Under the pieces are notes generated by a model. That model was not told the origin of the DNA and did not search any database. It saw only the letters and a program-made list of their open reading frames with translations. Source: Dactylosporangium sp. AC04546 (lineage in GTDB: Bacteria; Actinomycetota; Actinomycetes; Mycobacteriales; Micromonosporaceae). Taken from it: DNA of 6,074 bases. A program made the position numbers and the translations under genes. Below, piece by piece: positions 1 to 5,961 of the stretch (positions within the stretch are counted from its first letter, which is position 1; the number at the start of each line of letters is the position of its first letter). Location of the stretch: positions 1 through 6,074 of the forward strand of contig NZ_JAHYSG010000231.1 of NCBI RefSeq assembly GCF_022095675.1. The letters are read 5' to 3'.

Positions 1-34
1 TCCGGCCGGTCGTAGCGCGGGTCAGACCAAGGCT

Positions 35-895
35 TCAAGGCGACGCACCAATATCCTCACAGTCGTACCTCGTCGCCATGCCACGGTTGCGTTTCAGCAG
101 GTTGATGCCGCACTCCACGGCGTGACGCCGCATGTACAACTCGGGGCCGAAGGCATGGGGACGGCCGCCCTTCAACCCGAGCTTGCGCCGGTTCGCGGCG
201 TGGTCCGCCTTGATCGGGATCGTCGCGCGGATCCCGAGGCGGCGCAGGTACGCCCGGTTCGCCTTGCCCGCGTACGCCTTGTCGGCCAAGACCCGGTCCG
301 GACGGGTCCGCGGCCGGCCACCACCAGGGCGAGGAACCCGGATCCGCCGCAGCACCGACACAAACTGCGGGCTGTCACCCCGATGCCCAGCAGTCAGCAG
401 CAACGACAACGCCTTACGGCCCTGCTCACACGCAAGGTGAACCTTCGTCGTCCGCCCGCCCCTCGACCTGCCCAACGCATGATCATCCGGTTCGACGTCG
501 ACCCCGCCCGACGATTCCCGCTGCCCGGCCCCGTCACAGCGGGCGCCGGCAGCGTGCTGATGCGCCCGGACACTGGTCGTGTCCACGCTCACGTCCCACC
601 GAACCCGACCAGCAGCATCAGCATGCGCCTGCAACGCGGTCAGCAGCCGCTGCCAGGTCCCGTCCCGCTGCCACTTGCGAAACAACCAGTACAACGTCTG
701 CCGGGGCGCATACTCCACAGGCACATCCCGCCACGGCGCACCAACCCGGATCCGCCACCGGATCCCGTCGATCAGCTGCCGTCTGCTCCACTTCGGCGGC
801 CGTCCACGCACCGACACGGCAGGCAGCACCACGGCCAGGGCCGCCCACTGCGCGTCGGTGAGATCGTGCCGCCTCGTCACCGCTACGCTGGCCAC
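35..895 (-). CDS. IS5-family DDE transposase, C-terminus abnormal
   Basis: This transposase of 286 residues would catalyse cut-and-paste movement of its IS. Residues 10-85 form the N-terminal DUF4096-type domain ([32 protein letters not shown]). The DDE catalytic domain follows, with likely acidic residues D105 (DVSVDTTS), D205 (VLADKAYAG) and E261 ([12 protein letters not shown]). The start is GTG at 893-895, with GGAGA about 10 bases upstream, and that site lies inside a hairpin. The catalytic core looks intact. After the conserved ATRYD (ending at residue 278), family members usually continue for about 20 residues in a helical tail. Here only eight unrelated residues precede the TGA, so the tail is lost or frameshifted. 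Activity is uncertain. Family identification is firm. Confidence 0.9.
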   Translation of the reverse strand: MASVAVTRRHDLTDAQWAALAVVLPAVSVRGRPPKWSRRQLIDGIRWRIRVGAPWRDVPVEYAPRQTLYWLFRKWQRDGTWQRLLTALQAHADAAGRVRWDVSVDTTSVRAHQHAAGARCDGAGQRESSGGVDVEPDDHALGRSRGGRTTKVHLACEQGRKALSLLLTAGHRGDSPQFVSVLRRIRVPRPGGGRPRTRPDRVLADKAYAGKANRAYLRRLGIRATIPIKADHAANRRKLGLKGGRPHAFGPELYMRRHAVECGINLLKRNRGMATRYDCEDIGASP

Positions 896-949
896 GAGGT
901 CTCCGGAAATCAGGTTTGCTTGGTCGCGAACCCACTTACCGGAGACCTC
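896..949 (-). promoter_or_regulatory. Hairpin sequestering the transposase ribosome binding site
   Basis: GAGGTCTCCGG at 896-906 and CCGGAGACCTC at 939-949 are perfect 11-bp inverted repeats with a 32-base gap. In the minus-strand transcript, the arm nearest the gene contains GGAG and ends directly against the GTG start at 893-895. Folding would therefore bury the Shine-Dalgarno sequence. The structure is seen directly; the regulatory role is inferred from RBS-masking hairpins known in IS10 and IS50, which suppress transposase made from read-through transcripts. Confidence 0.6.
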
Positions 950-1000
950 GCCTCGTATCGATCACCGCCACGCCGACGAACAGCCAACATCCGCACGACC

Positions 1001-1017
1001 TACCAAACACGCCTTAG
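1001..1017. repeat. Right terminus of IS copy 1
   Basis: The sequence TACCAAACACGCCTTAG is identical to 4092-4108 in copy 2, and similarity between the copies stops at this point. Read inward it begins CTAAGGCGTGTTTGGTA. IS5-family elements often target CTAR/YTAR sites, so the terminal TTAG (or TA within it) is probably target sequence rather than IS proper. The matching left inverted repeat is not recognisable in the window. Confidence 0.7.
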
Positions 1018-1455
1018 GCCCCGGCCGGACCGCGCTCGCCGTCCTCGAGCTCGACCGCAACGTCGCCTGGCTACGCGCGTCGGGCCTGGGCGGGCACGTC
1101 GACGCCGTCCTGGCCGGCGACCTCGTCCCGCATCCGCCCAACCCGCCGGCCTTCGTGCCCGGCGCCGCGGGTGGCGAGCCTCCACAGTGGACGCCGACGA
1201 CCCGGCTCCTCACCGACGAACAACGGGCAGCCGCCGCCGTCTGGCAACTCGCCGCGGCCGGCGCGGCCGCACTCCACGAGGTCTCGCGCCCGACGCCCAA
1301 GTCGTCTACGGCACGGCGGCTGGACCCGGGCGCCCGGCTGGATGCGGCTCAAGGCCATGGCCGCGGGCACGCCATTCCGCGTGCTTACCGAACCGGAACT
1401 CACCGCCCTCGGCGCGGCCCACCTCGGCCTGCGCCGCACAGGCCGTCCGGTGTCC
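1018..1455 (+). pseudogene. Frameshifted gene remnant, possibly FGGY carbohydrate kinase C-terminal part
   Basis: From 1018, directly after the IS end, one plus-strand frame has strong G/C third-position bias and protein-like sequence (LAVLELDRNVAWLR, then LTDEQRAAAAVWQLAAA) up to about 1285. The bias then moves to a second frame (APDAQVVYGTA, about 1289-1325), and to a third frame from about 1330 (GWMRLKAMAAGTPFRVL, TEPELTALGAAHLGLRR). This pattern suggests at least two indels in a once continuous gene whose 5' end was removed at the IS junction. The last segment resembles the FGGY kinase C-terminal signature, in which a short strand is followed by an E-x-TALGAA motif. That family assignment is tentative. 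The coding bias fades after about 1455, and no separate gene is evident up to the qcrB stop. Confidence 0.45.
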
Positions 1456-1559
1456 GTCGGCAGCAGCGCCGCGACCAGCGCGACGATGACGACCGACACG
1501 CACCGGCGACGACCGGGAAGCGCTCGCAGCATGGCAGGCGCAGTGGCGGACCCATTGGC

Positions 1560-3173
1560 TCAGTGCGGCGCGGTGACCCGCTCGGGCTCGCTCTCCTCCG
1601 CGAGCCGGCGGGGTGCGGGGCGCTGCGGCGCGGGCGCCTTCTCCACAGGGTAGAAGAAGCCCTTGACCGTCGGGGCGAGGGCGCCGATGTGGTTCATCTT
1701 CTTCGGCACGACCCAGCCCGCGTACTCCAGGCCGTCGCCGCCGGCCGACGGCAGCGGCTGGTGGATCTCGATGAAGCGGCCGTCGGGCAGGCGCCGGATG
1801 ATGCCGGTCTCGATGCCGTGGGCCAGCACCTCGCGGTCTTGCTGCTGCAGGCCCAGGGCCAAGCGGTACGCGGCGTAATAGGCCAACGGCGGAATAATCA
1901 AAATGCCGATGCGCCCGGCCCAGGTCATCGCGTTGAGGCTGATGTGGAACTTGTCGGCCACCACGTCGTTGCCGCCGGAGATCAGCAACACGACGTAGAA
2001 CGAGATCGCCATGGCGCCCAGCGCGGTGCGGAACGGGTTGTCCCGCGGGCGCTGGAGGAGGTTGTGCACGGCCTTGTCCTTGCTGAACCGCGCCTCGATG
2101 AACGGATAGAAGATCGGCAGCACGATCAGGATGCCGGGCAGCACCACCGTGGGCCAGAAGATCGGCGGGATGGTATAGCCGTCACCCCAGCCGAACAGGT
2201 CGAACCGGATCTCCCACGCCGGGAACAGCCGGGTCGAGCCGTCCAGGAACATCATGTACCAGTCGGGCTGGCTCGCCGCCGACACGACCGCCGCCTTGTA
2301 GGGGCCGAACAGCCAGATCGGGTTGATCTGGAGCAGCCCCGCCAAGGCCGCGATCATGGCGAACACGATCATGAAGAAGCCGCCGGCCTTGGCCGCGAAG
2401 CCCGGGAACATCCGCACCCCGACCACGTTCTCGTTGGTCCGGCCGGGACCCGGCCACTGCGTGTGCTTCTGCTTCACCAACAGTCCCATATGGACGGTGA
2501 TCAGCGCGAGCAGCGCACCGGGGAGGAGCAGCACGTGCACGATGTACAGCCGGTCGAGAATCACCTCACCGGGGAACTCGCCGCCGAACAGCGACGTCGT
2601 CACCCAGGTGCCGACGATCGGGATGGACAGCAGGATCGCGCTCGCGATCCGCAGGCCCGTGCCGGACAAGGCGTCATCCGGGAGCGAGTAGCCGGCGAAG
2701 CCCTCGAACAGCCCGACCCAGAAGAGCAGCACGCCGACGATCCAGTTGGCCTCGCGCGGCTTCCGGAACGCGCCGGTGAAGAACACCCGGAACATGTGCA
2801 CCACGATCGCGGCCATGAACAGCAGCGCCGCCCAGTGGTGCATCTGGCGCATGAAGAGGCCGCCGCGCACGTCGAACGACAGGTGCAGCGCGGTGTTGTA
2901 CGCCTGCGACATCTCCACCCCGCGCAACGGCGTGTAGCTGCCGTCGTAGACCACCTCGCGCATCGACGGGTCGAAGAACAGCGCCAGGAAGATGCCGCTG
3001 AGCAGCAGCACGACGAACGAATAGAGCGCGATCTCACCCAGCAGGAACGACCAGTGGTCGGGGAAGACCTTGTTCAGCAGGCGCCGCAGCGGCGTCGCGG
3101 CCTGGAACCGCTCGTCCAGCGCCCTGGCCGAGCCGGCCGGCAGAGCCCGGAGCTCGAACTTGCGTCGTTTCAT
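1560..3173 (-). CDS. qcrB: Menaquinol:cytochrome c reductase cytochrome b subunit (QcrB), orphan
   Basis: This protein of 537 residues is the membrane subunit of the actinobacterial bcc complex. It oxidises menaquinol and passes electrons to the Rieske and cytochrome c subunits. Eight membrane helices are visible, at about 42-67, 112-131, 144-162, 206-230, 264-281, 337-360, 384-400 and 419-437. The haem ligands are H112 and H126 on helix B, and H213 and H228 on helix D. The helix D pair is spaced 15, as in b6-type and actinobacterial proteins. The Qo-site motif is PDWY at 303-306, replacing the classical PEWY. A cytosolic tail of about 97 residues (441-537) and the total length fit actinobacterial QcrB. 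I chose the ATG at 3171-3173 because a GGGGGGAG-type binding site precedes it by about 5 bases; the longer upstream reading is not protein-like. The usual qcrC, qcrA and ctaE partners are absent nearby, so this may be a second copy. Confidence 0.95.
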   Translation of the reverse strand: MKRRKFELRALPAGSARALDERFQAATPLRRLLNKVFPDHWSFLLGEIALYSFVVLLLSGIFLALFFDPSMREVVYDGSYTPLRGVEMSQAYNTALHLSFDVRGGLFMRQMHHWAALLFMAAIVVHMFRVFFTGAFRKPREANWIVGVLLFWVGLFEGFAGYSLPDDALSGTGLRIASAILLSIPIVGTWVTTSLFGGEFPGEVILDRLYIVHVLLLPGALLALITVHMGLLVKQKHTQWPGPGRTNENVVGVRMFPGFAAKAGGFFMIVFAMIAALAGLLQINPIWLFGPYKAAVVSAASQPDWYMMFLDGSTRLFPAWEIRFDLFGWGDGYTIPPIFWPTVVLPGILIVLPIFYPFIEARFSKDKAVHNLLQRPRDNPFRTALGAMAISFYVVLLISGGNDVVADKFHISLNAMTWAGRIGILIIPPLAYYAAYRLALGLQQQDREVLAHGIETGIIRRLPDGRFIEIHQPLPSAGGDGLEYAGWVVPKKMNHIGALAPTVKGFFYPVEKAPAPQRPAPRRLAEESEPERVTAPH

Positions 3174-3220
3174 GCCCGCTCCCCCCGTACAGGTCCGCCA
3201 GTCATGCCGCGGCACCCACC

Positions 3221-3249
3221 ATCGTCCACCGCAATACGTAGCCTGTCTA
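3221..3249 (-). promoter_or_regulatory. Possible promoter of qcrB
   Basis: On the minus strand, TAGACA (3249-3244) and GACGAT (3226-3221) are separated by 17 bases. They lie about 48 bases upstream of the qcrB ATG, in the otherwise unassigned gap 3174-3360. The -35 is close to TTGACA, but the -10 lacks the leading T. Transcription could also come from the gene remnant upstream on the same strand. Confidence 0.25.
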
Positions 3250-3360
3250 CCCTCCGACGCTCGTGGCGGTCCCGGCGGAGCGAGGTCGACGCCGTCGGGG
3301 CGACTCCCGGCATGGCCCGGTCGAGGACCACGGTCGCGTGGCCAGCCGCGACGAGATCTC

Positions 3361-3616
3361 TCAGTCGACGGCGGCGGACTCGGCGGGTACCGACAGCACG
3401 ATGCTGCCGAGTTCGGCAACGACGGTCGAGCCGGTCGGGACGTCGCCGGCGGCACTGAGCAGCGCCAGTTGCCCGGTCGCCACCTCGTCAGCGGTACAGA
3501 CCAGCTCCTTGGTCACGATCCACGTCCACCACGGGTCGCGTATGCAGATACGGGTGGCGCTGCGCTTGCCGGCGAGTAGCAGCGCCGTCGGATCAGGCCG
3601 TGGATGGTCTCCGCCC
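3361..3616 (-). pseudogene. C-terminal fragment of an unidentified protein
   Basis: On the minus strand, a reading frame ending at TGA 3361-3363 has strong G/C third-position bias over its last 75 or so codons ([38 protein letters not shown], ending [12 protein letters not shown]). Its upstream part runs into the broken 3' side of IS copy 2 at about 3612-3620, so the beginning of the gene is missing. The alternation of short strand-like stretches with glycine and proline turns would suit a small beta-rich C-terminal domain, but I do not recognise the family. It lies on the same strand as qcrB, 187 bases upstream of it. Whether the IS inserted into this gene or a deletion joined the two is not visible here. 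Confidence 0.5.
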
Positions 3617-3986
3617 AGGCCCCGTCCCGGCGCGCGCCGACAGCATGCTGATCCGCCCGGACACTGGTCGCGTCCACGCTCACGTCCCACCGAACCCGAC
3701 CAGCAGCATCAGCATGCGCCTGCAACGCGGTCAGCAGCCGCTGCCAGGTCCCGTCCCGCTGCCACTTGCGAAACAACCAGTACAACGTCTGCCAGGGCGC
3801 ATACTCCACAGGCACATCCCGCCACGGCGCACCAACCCGGATCCGCCACCGGATCCCGTCGATCAGCTGCCGTCTGCTCCACTTCGGCGGCCGTCCACGC
3901 ACCGACACGGCAGGCAGCACCACCGCCAGGGCCGCCCACTGCGCGTCGGTGAGATCGTGCCGCCTCGTCACCGCTACGCTGGCCAC
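3617..3986 (-). pseudogene. Truncated IS5-family transposase
   Basis: The first 123 or so residues match the copy 1 transposase with few substitutions, including R65 to W, T106 to A, H112 to D and C120 to R. It starts at the equivalent GTG (3984-3986) and keeps the DUF4096-type domain and the first catalytic aspartate. Past about 3617 the reading frame enters unrelated DNA and stops at 3513. The second catalytic aspartate and the glutamate are therefore absent and the product cannot be an active transposase. An expressed N-terminal fragment could in principle bind IS ends, but nothing here tests that. Confidence 0.8.
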
Positions 3987-4040
3987 GAGGTCTCCGGAAA
4001 TCAGGTTTGCTTGGTCGCGAACCCACTTACCGGAGACCTC
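3987..4040 (-). promoter_or_regulatory. RBS-sequestering hairpin in IS copy 2
   Basis: The same 11-bp perfect inverted repeat (3987-3997 with 4030-4040) and 32-base loop seen in copy 1 are kept unchanged. The arm nearest the gene contains the GGAG upstream of the GTG at 3984-3986. Because the two copies are near-identical throughout this segment, the conservation is not independent evidence of selection. Confidence 0.55.
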
Positions 4041-4091
4041 GCCTCGTATCGATCACCGCCACGCCGACGAACGACCGAAAGCCCGACCACT

Positions 4092-4108
4092 TACCAAACA
4101 CGCCTTAG
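4092..4108. repeat. Right terminus of IS copy 2, overlapping a stop codon
   Basis: TACCAAACACGCCTTAG is identical to 1001-1017. On the minus strand, positions 4107-4105 read TAA, the stop codon of the flavoprotein gene, followed immediately by the IS sequence GGCGTGTTTGG. The CTAA on that strand fits the CTAR-type target preference of IS5 relatives, so the stop codon probably lies in the target site. Confidence 0.7.
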
Positions 4109-5250
4109 AAGTCCCACTCCCGGCCGAACCAGCGGCGGATGCGGTCGGTGCCGAAGGCGTGCTTGTCCGCGGCCAGGTCGAGCGACGGGCCCTGCAGGCC
4201 GCCGAACGGCCGCTCGCCGGCCCGGAACGTGACGTCGACCTTCGCCACCCGGTCGCCGCCGAACTCGAGGTAGCAGATGCCGCGCCCGTCGTAGGTGGCC
4301 TCGGGCGACTCGCCCCGGACGGTGGCGACGATCCGCTGCGCGGCGACCGCGGCCTGGCCCTCGGCGAAGACGCCGGCCTTCGGGGTGCCGACGCTGGTCA
4401 CGTCGCCGATCGCGTACACGCCCGGGAACGCCGTCTCCAAAGTGTCCGGGTCGACCGGGATCCAGCCGTCGACGGCGAGGCCCGAGGCGGCCACGACGGC
4501 CGGCGCGCGGTGCACGGGCACGCCGAGGAAGAGGTCGTACTCCAGCTCGCTGCCGTCGCTGAGGAGCGCGACCGAGCGTTCGGCGTCCAGCGACCGCACG
4601 AGGCGCTCGGGGTACCACCGGATCCCGCGCTCCTCGAAGGCGGCGAGCACGGCGGCGGACGCCTCGGGCGACGGCGGGATCGGGGTGCCCAGCGGCATGA
4701 CGAGCGAGATCTCGGAGCGCTCCCGCAGCCCGCGGGCGCTGAGGAACTCGTGGGTGAGCAGCGCCGTCTCGCTGGGCGCGGGCGGGCACTTGAACGGCGT
4801 CGAGGTCACCGCGACCACGACCCTCCCGCCGGGGAAGCGCTCCAGCACGTCGCGCACGGCGAACGCGCCGGCGACCGTGTAGAACTCGTGGCCGCCCTCC
4901 AGGAGCCCGGGGGTGGCCTCCGGGTGCAGATCGGCGCCGAGCGCCACGACCAGGATGTCCGCGTCGAACGCGCCGGCGGTCGTCTCGACCCGCCGGGTCG
5001 CCGGGTCGATCGCGGTGACGGTGGCCGCGACGAACCGCACGCCGGGTGTGCCGAGGCCGGCGTAGCGGTGCAGGACCCGCTCGGGCTGCGTGCGGCCGAA
5101 CATGACGTCGAGCTTCGAGAACCCGAAGACGAACCCCTCGGCCTGGTCGACGAGCGTCAGCTCGACCGCGTCAGGGCACCGGGCCGCCACGGTCGTCGCC
5201 AGCTCGAGTCCGCCGAACCCGGCACCGAGCACCACCACACGAGTCACCAC
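4105..5250 (-). CDS. Sulfide:quinone reductase-like FAD-dependent oxidoreductase
   Basis: This protein of 381 residues belongs to the two-dinucleotide-fold flavoprotein group that includes sulfide:quinone reductase and type II NADH dehydrogenase. The first FAD-binding motif is GAGFGG at 9-14, and the second FAD contact is YAIGD at 279-283 with the following GTPKAGVFAEGQA. C155 in FKCPPAPSE and C326 in GICYLEFG match the places of the two cysteines that form the sulfide-oxidising pair in SQR. No cysteine is present near 115-135, where some SQRs have a third. There is no signal peptide and no clear membrane helix; attachment through the aromatic C-terminus (RRWFGREWDF) is plausible. The start is GTG 5250, with GTG 5247 as an alternative; no Shine-Dalgarno is visible and the gene looks leaderless. 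It would pass electrons to menaquinone. Sulfide, polysulfide or another donor cannot be decided here. Confidence 0.8.
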   Translation of the reverse strand: MVTRVVVLGAGFGGLELATTVAARCPDAVELTLVDQAEGFVFGFSKLDVMFGRTQPERVLHRYAGLGTPGVRFVAATVTAIDPATRRVETTAGAFDADILVVALGADLHPEATPGLLEGGHEFYTVAGAFAVRDVLERFPGGRVVVAVTSTPFKCPPAPSETALLTHEFLSARGLRERSEISLVMPLGTPIPPSPEASAAVLAAFEERGIRWYPERLVRSLDAERSVALLSDGSELEYDLFLGVPVHRAPAVVAASGLAVDGWIPVDPDTLETAFPGVYAIGDVTSVGTPKAGVFAEGQAAVAAQRIVATVRGESPEATYDGRGICYLEFGGDRVAKVDVTFRAGERPFGGLQGPSLDLAADKHAFGTDRIRRWFGREWDF

Positions 5251-5257
5251 GCGGGAG

Positions 5258-5263
5258 AGCGTA
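5258..5263 (-). promoter_or_regulatory. Probable -10 element for a leaderless flavoprotein transcript
   Basis: On the minus strand, TACGCT matches the TANNNT consensus and lies seven bases before the GTG at 5250. That is the spacing at which transcription would begin on the start codon. The bases between it and the GTG (CTCCCGC) contain no ribosome binding site. I see no convincing -35. Leaderless transcripts with this arrangement are common in Actinobacteria. Confidence 0.45.
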
Positions 5264-5385
5264 GCGCGCCAAGATCCACCTGTGCGGCCATCCGTGGCTC
5301 ATCCGAACGGCCGTCACCCGGTAGGGGCGTTGCCTGGTGCCGCGGTGATTTCATGGAACGGAGGTGCAACCCGCGCACCCGGAGT

Positions 5386-5389
5386 GGAG
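5386..5389 (+). promoter_or_regulatory. Ribosome binding site that sets the phosphoribosyltransferase-like start
   Basis: GGAG is followed six bases later by GTG 5396. This favours 5396 over the in-frame GTG at 5384, whose nearest GGAG (5381-5384) overlaps the codon, and over much longer upstream readings. Confidence 0.55.
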
Positions 5390-5395
5390 CCCGCC

Positions 5396-5944
5396 GTGGA
5401 AGTGGCGTCGTTCGCAGTCGGCATCGTGGGCCTCGTGGTCGGCGTCCTCGCGCTCTTTCCCATCACGCTGCGCGTTCGCCGCCGCTATGCCTGGCGCTCG
5501 GTCCTGGCCGGGGTGAAGCGCCTGGCCCCGGAGGTCCAGCGGTTCCGCCCCGACGCGGTGGTCGGCCTGGCCGACGGTGCCGTCCCGGCGGCGATCCTGG
5601 CGCTGAACTACCGGGTCCAGCGCCTGTACTTCGTCGACGCCCCGATCTCCGGGCGCCGCACCGGCCGCGGTGCCGAGCTCTGCCTGGACGGGCTGCCGGA
5701 CGACCTGTCCGGGATGCGGGTCCTCATCATCGACAACCATGTTTACACCGGCAGCAACCTGGCCGAGGCGGTCCGCCAGGTCCGCGGGCGGGGCGCGGCC
5801 GAGGTGGTGACGATGGTGGTGTACCGGCACGTGGTCGCGGCCCCGGTCGCCGTGCCCGACCACGCGGCGTACGACTTCGCGGATCGGCTCATCCCGATCC
5901 CGTGGAGCTTCTCCGACGGGCACAAGAACGCCTACATCGCCTGA
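5396..5944 (+). CDS. Membrane-anchored type I phosphoribosyltransferase-like protein
   Basis: This protein is 182 residues from the chosen GTG. Residues 3-25 form one hydrophobic helix, followed at once by the basic RVRRR, suggesting an N-terminal membrane anchor with a cytosolic domain. The remainder has a type I phosphoribosyltransferase fold pattern: a strand and loop FRPDAVVGLADGAVPAA (50-66), and the PRPP-loop region VLIIDNHVYTGSNLAEAV (109-126). In typical enzymes the loop carries two adjacent acidic residues, such as DDV or EDV, followed by TG. Here the second is asparagine (D113-N114), so PRPP binding may be altered. The substrate is unknown, and the domain could be regulatory rather than enzymatic. 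The next gene starts 17 bases downstream on the same strand, so the two may be co-transcribed. The fold call is good; the function is open. Confidence 0.7.
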   Translation: MEVASFAVGIVGLVVGVLALFPITLRVRRRYAWRSVLAGVKRLAPEVQRFRPDAVVGLADGAVPAAILALNYRVQRLYFVDAPISGRRTGRGAELCLDGLPDDLSGMRVLIIDNHVYTGSNLAEAVRQVRGRGAAEVVTMVVYRHVVAAPVAVPDHAAYDFADRLIPIPWSFSDGHKNAYIA

Positions 5945-5961
5945 CGCGCGATGATGGGCGC

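Larger units (their letters stand above)
35..1017 (-). mobile_element. IS5-family insertion sequence, copy 1
   Basis: This IS5-family element carries one transposase gene on the minus strand. Its right (transposase-upstream) end is the 17-bp sequence at 1001-1017, which ends in TTAG and recurs at the end of copy 2. Positions 541-1017 match 3632-4108 at a fixed offset of 3091 with only scattered differences, except for a divergent block at 981-1000. No sequence in 1-60 clearly pairs with the right terminus. The best partial match is AAGGCG at about 37-42, so the left boundary is uncertain and the element may be truncated or fused to other DNA there. The outer 34 bases of the window hold nothing I can identify. 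The element appears to cut into the coding remnant that starts at 1018. Confidence 0.8.
3617..4108 (-). mobile_element. IS5-family insertion sequence, copy 2, 3'-truncated
   Basis: This is the transposase-upstream half of the same IS as copy 1, in the same orientation. It matches 541-1017 almost base for base at an offset of 3091, with weakening similarity between about 3612 and 3632 and none beyond. The right terminus at 4092-4108 is intact and abuts the end of the flavoprotein gene. More than half of the transposase gene and the left terminus are missing. This copy could only move if served by another transposase, and with one end absent it is probably immobile. Confidence 0.8.
5251..5395. 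other. Divergent intergenic spacer
   Basis: This 145-base gap separates the flavoprotein gene and the phosphoribosyltransferase-like gene, which point away from each other, so it should hold promoters for both. Only the TACGCT element on the minus strand is persuasive. On the plus strand I see no good -35/-10 pair. CGGCCATCCG at 5285-5294 and CCGAACGGCCG at 5303-5313 form only an imperfect inverted repeat, too weak to call an operator. Confidence 0.5.

Noticed and set aside
950..1000. Promoter for the transposase within the IS
   Set aside because: No -35/-10 pair with proper spacing is shared by both copies, and the block 981-1000 differs between them.
1520..1541. Possible terminator hairpin just after the qcrB stop
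   Set aside because: The arms GCGCTCGC and GCAGGCGC pair imperfectly with mismatches, and no T-run follows. It is not good enough to call a terminator.
3174..3455. N-terminal extension of QcrB of about 94 residues
   Set aside because: The extension is low-complexity proline/arginine/serine sequence unlike QcrB. The ATG at 3173 has a strong ribosome binding site and the family's usual N-terminus.
579..3458. A very long plus-strand open reading frame opposite qcrB and the transposase
   Set aside because: It is antisense to a clear transposase and a clear QcrB, and its composition is an arginine/histidine/glutamine-rich shadow of GC-rich codons. Only the 1018-1285 part, between those genes, has independent coding bias.
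5285..5313. Inverted repeat in the divergent spacer as an operator
   Set aside because: Pairing is imperfect and short, which is expected by chance in DNA of this GC content.
5090..5395. Longer N-terminus for the phosphoribosyltransferase-like protein
   Set aside because: The upstream part overlaps the flavoprotein gene on the other strand and is not protein-like. GTG 5396 has a well-spaced GGAG.
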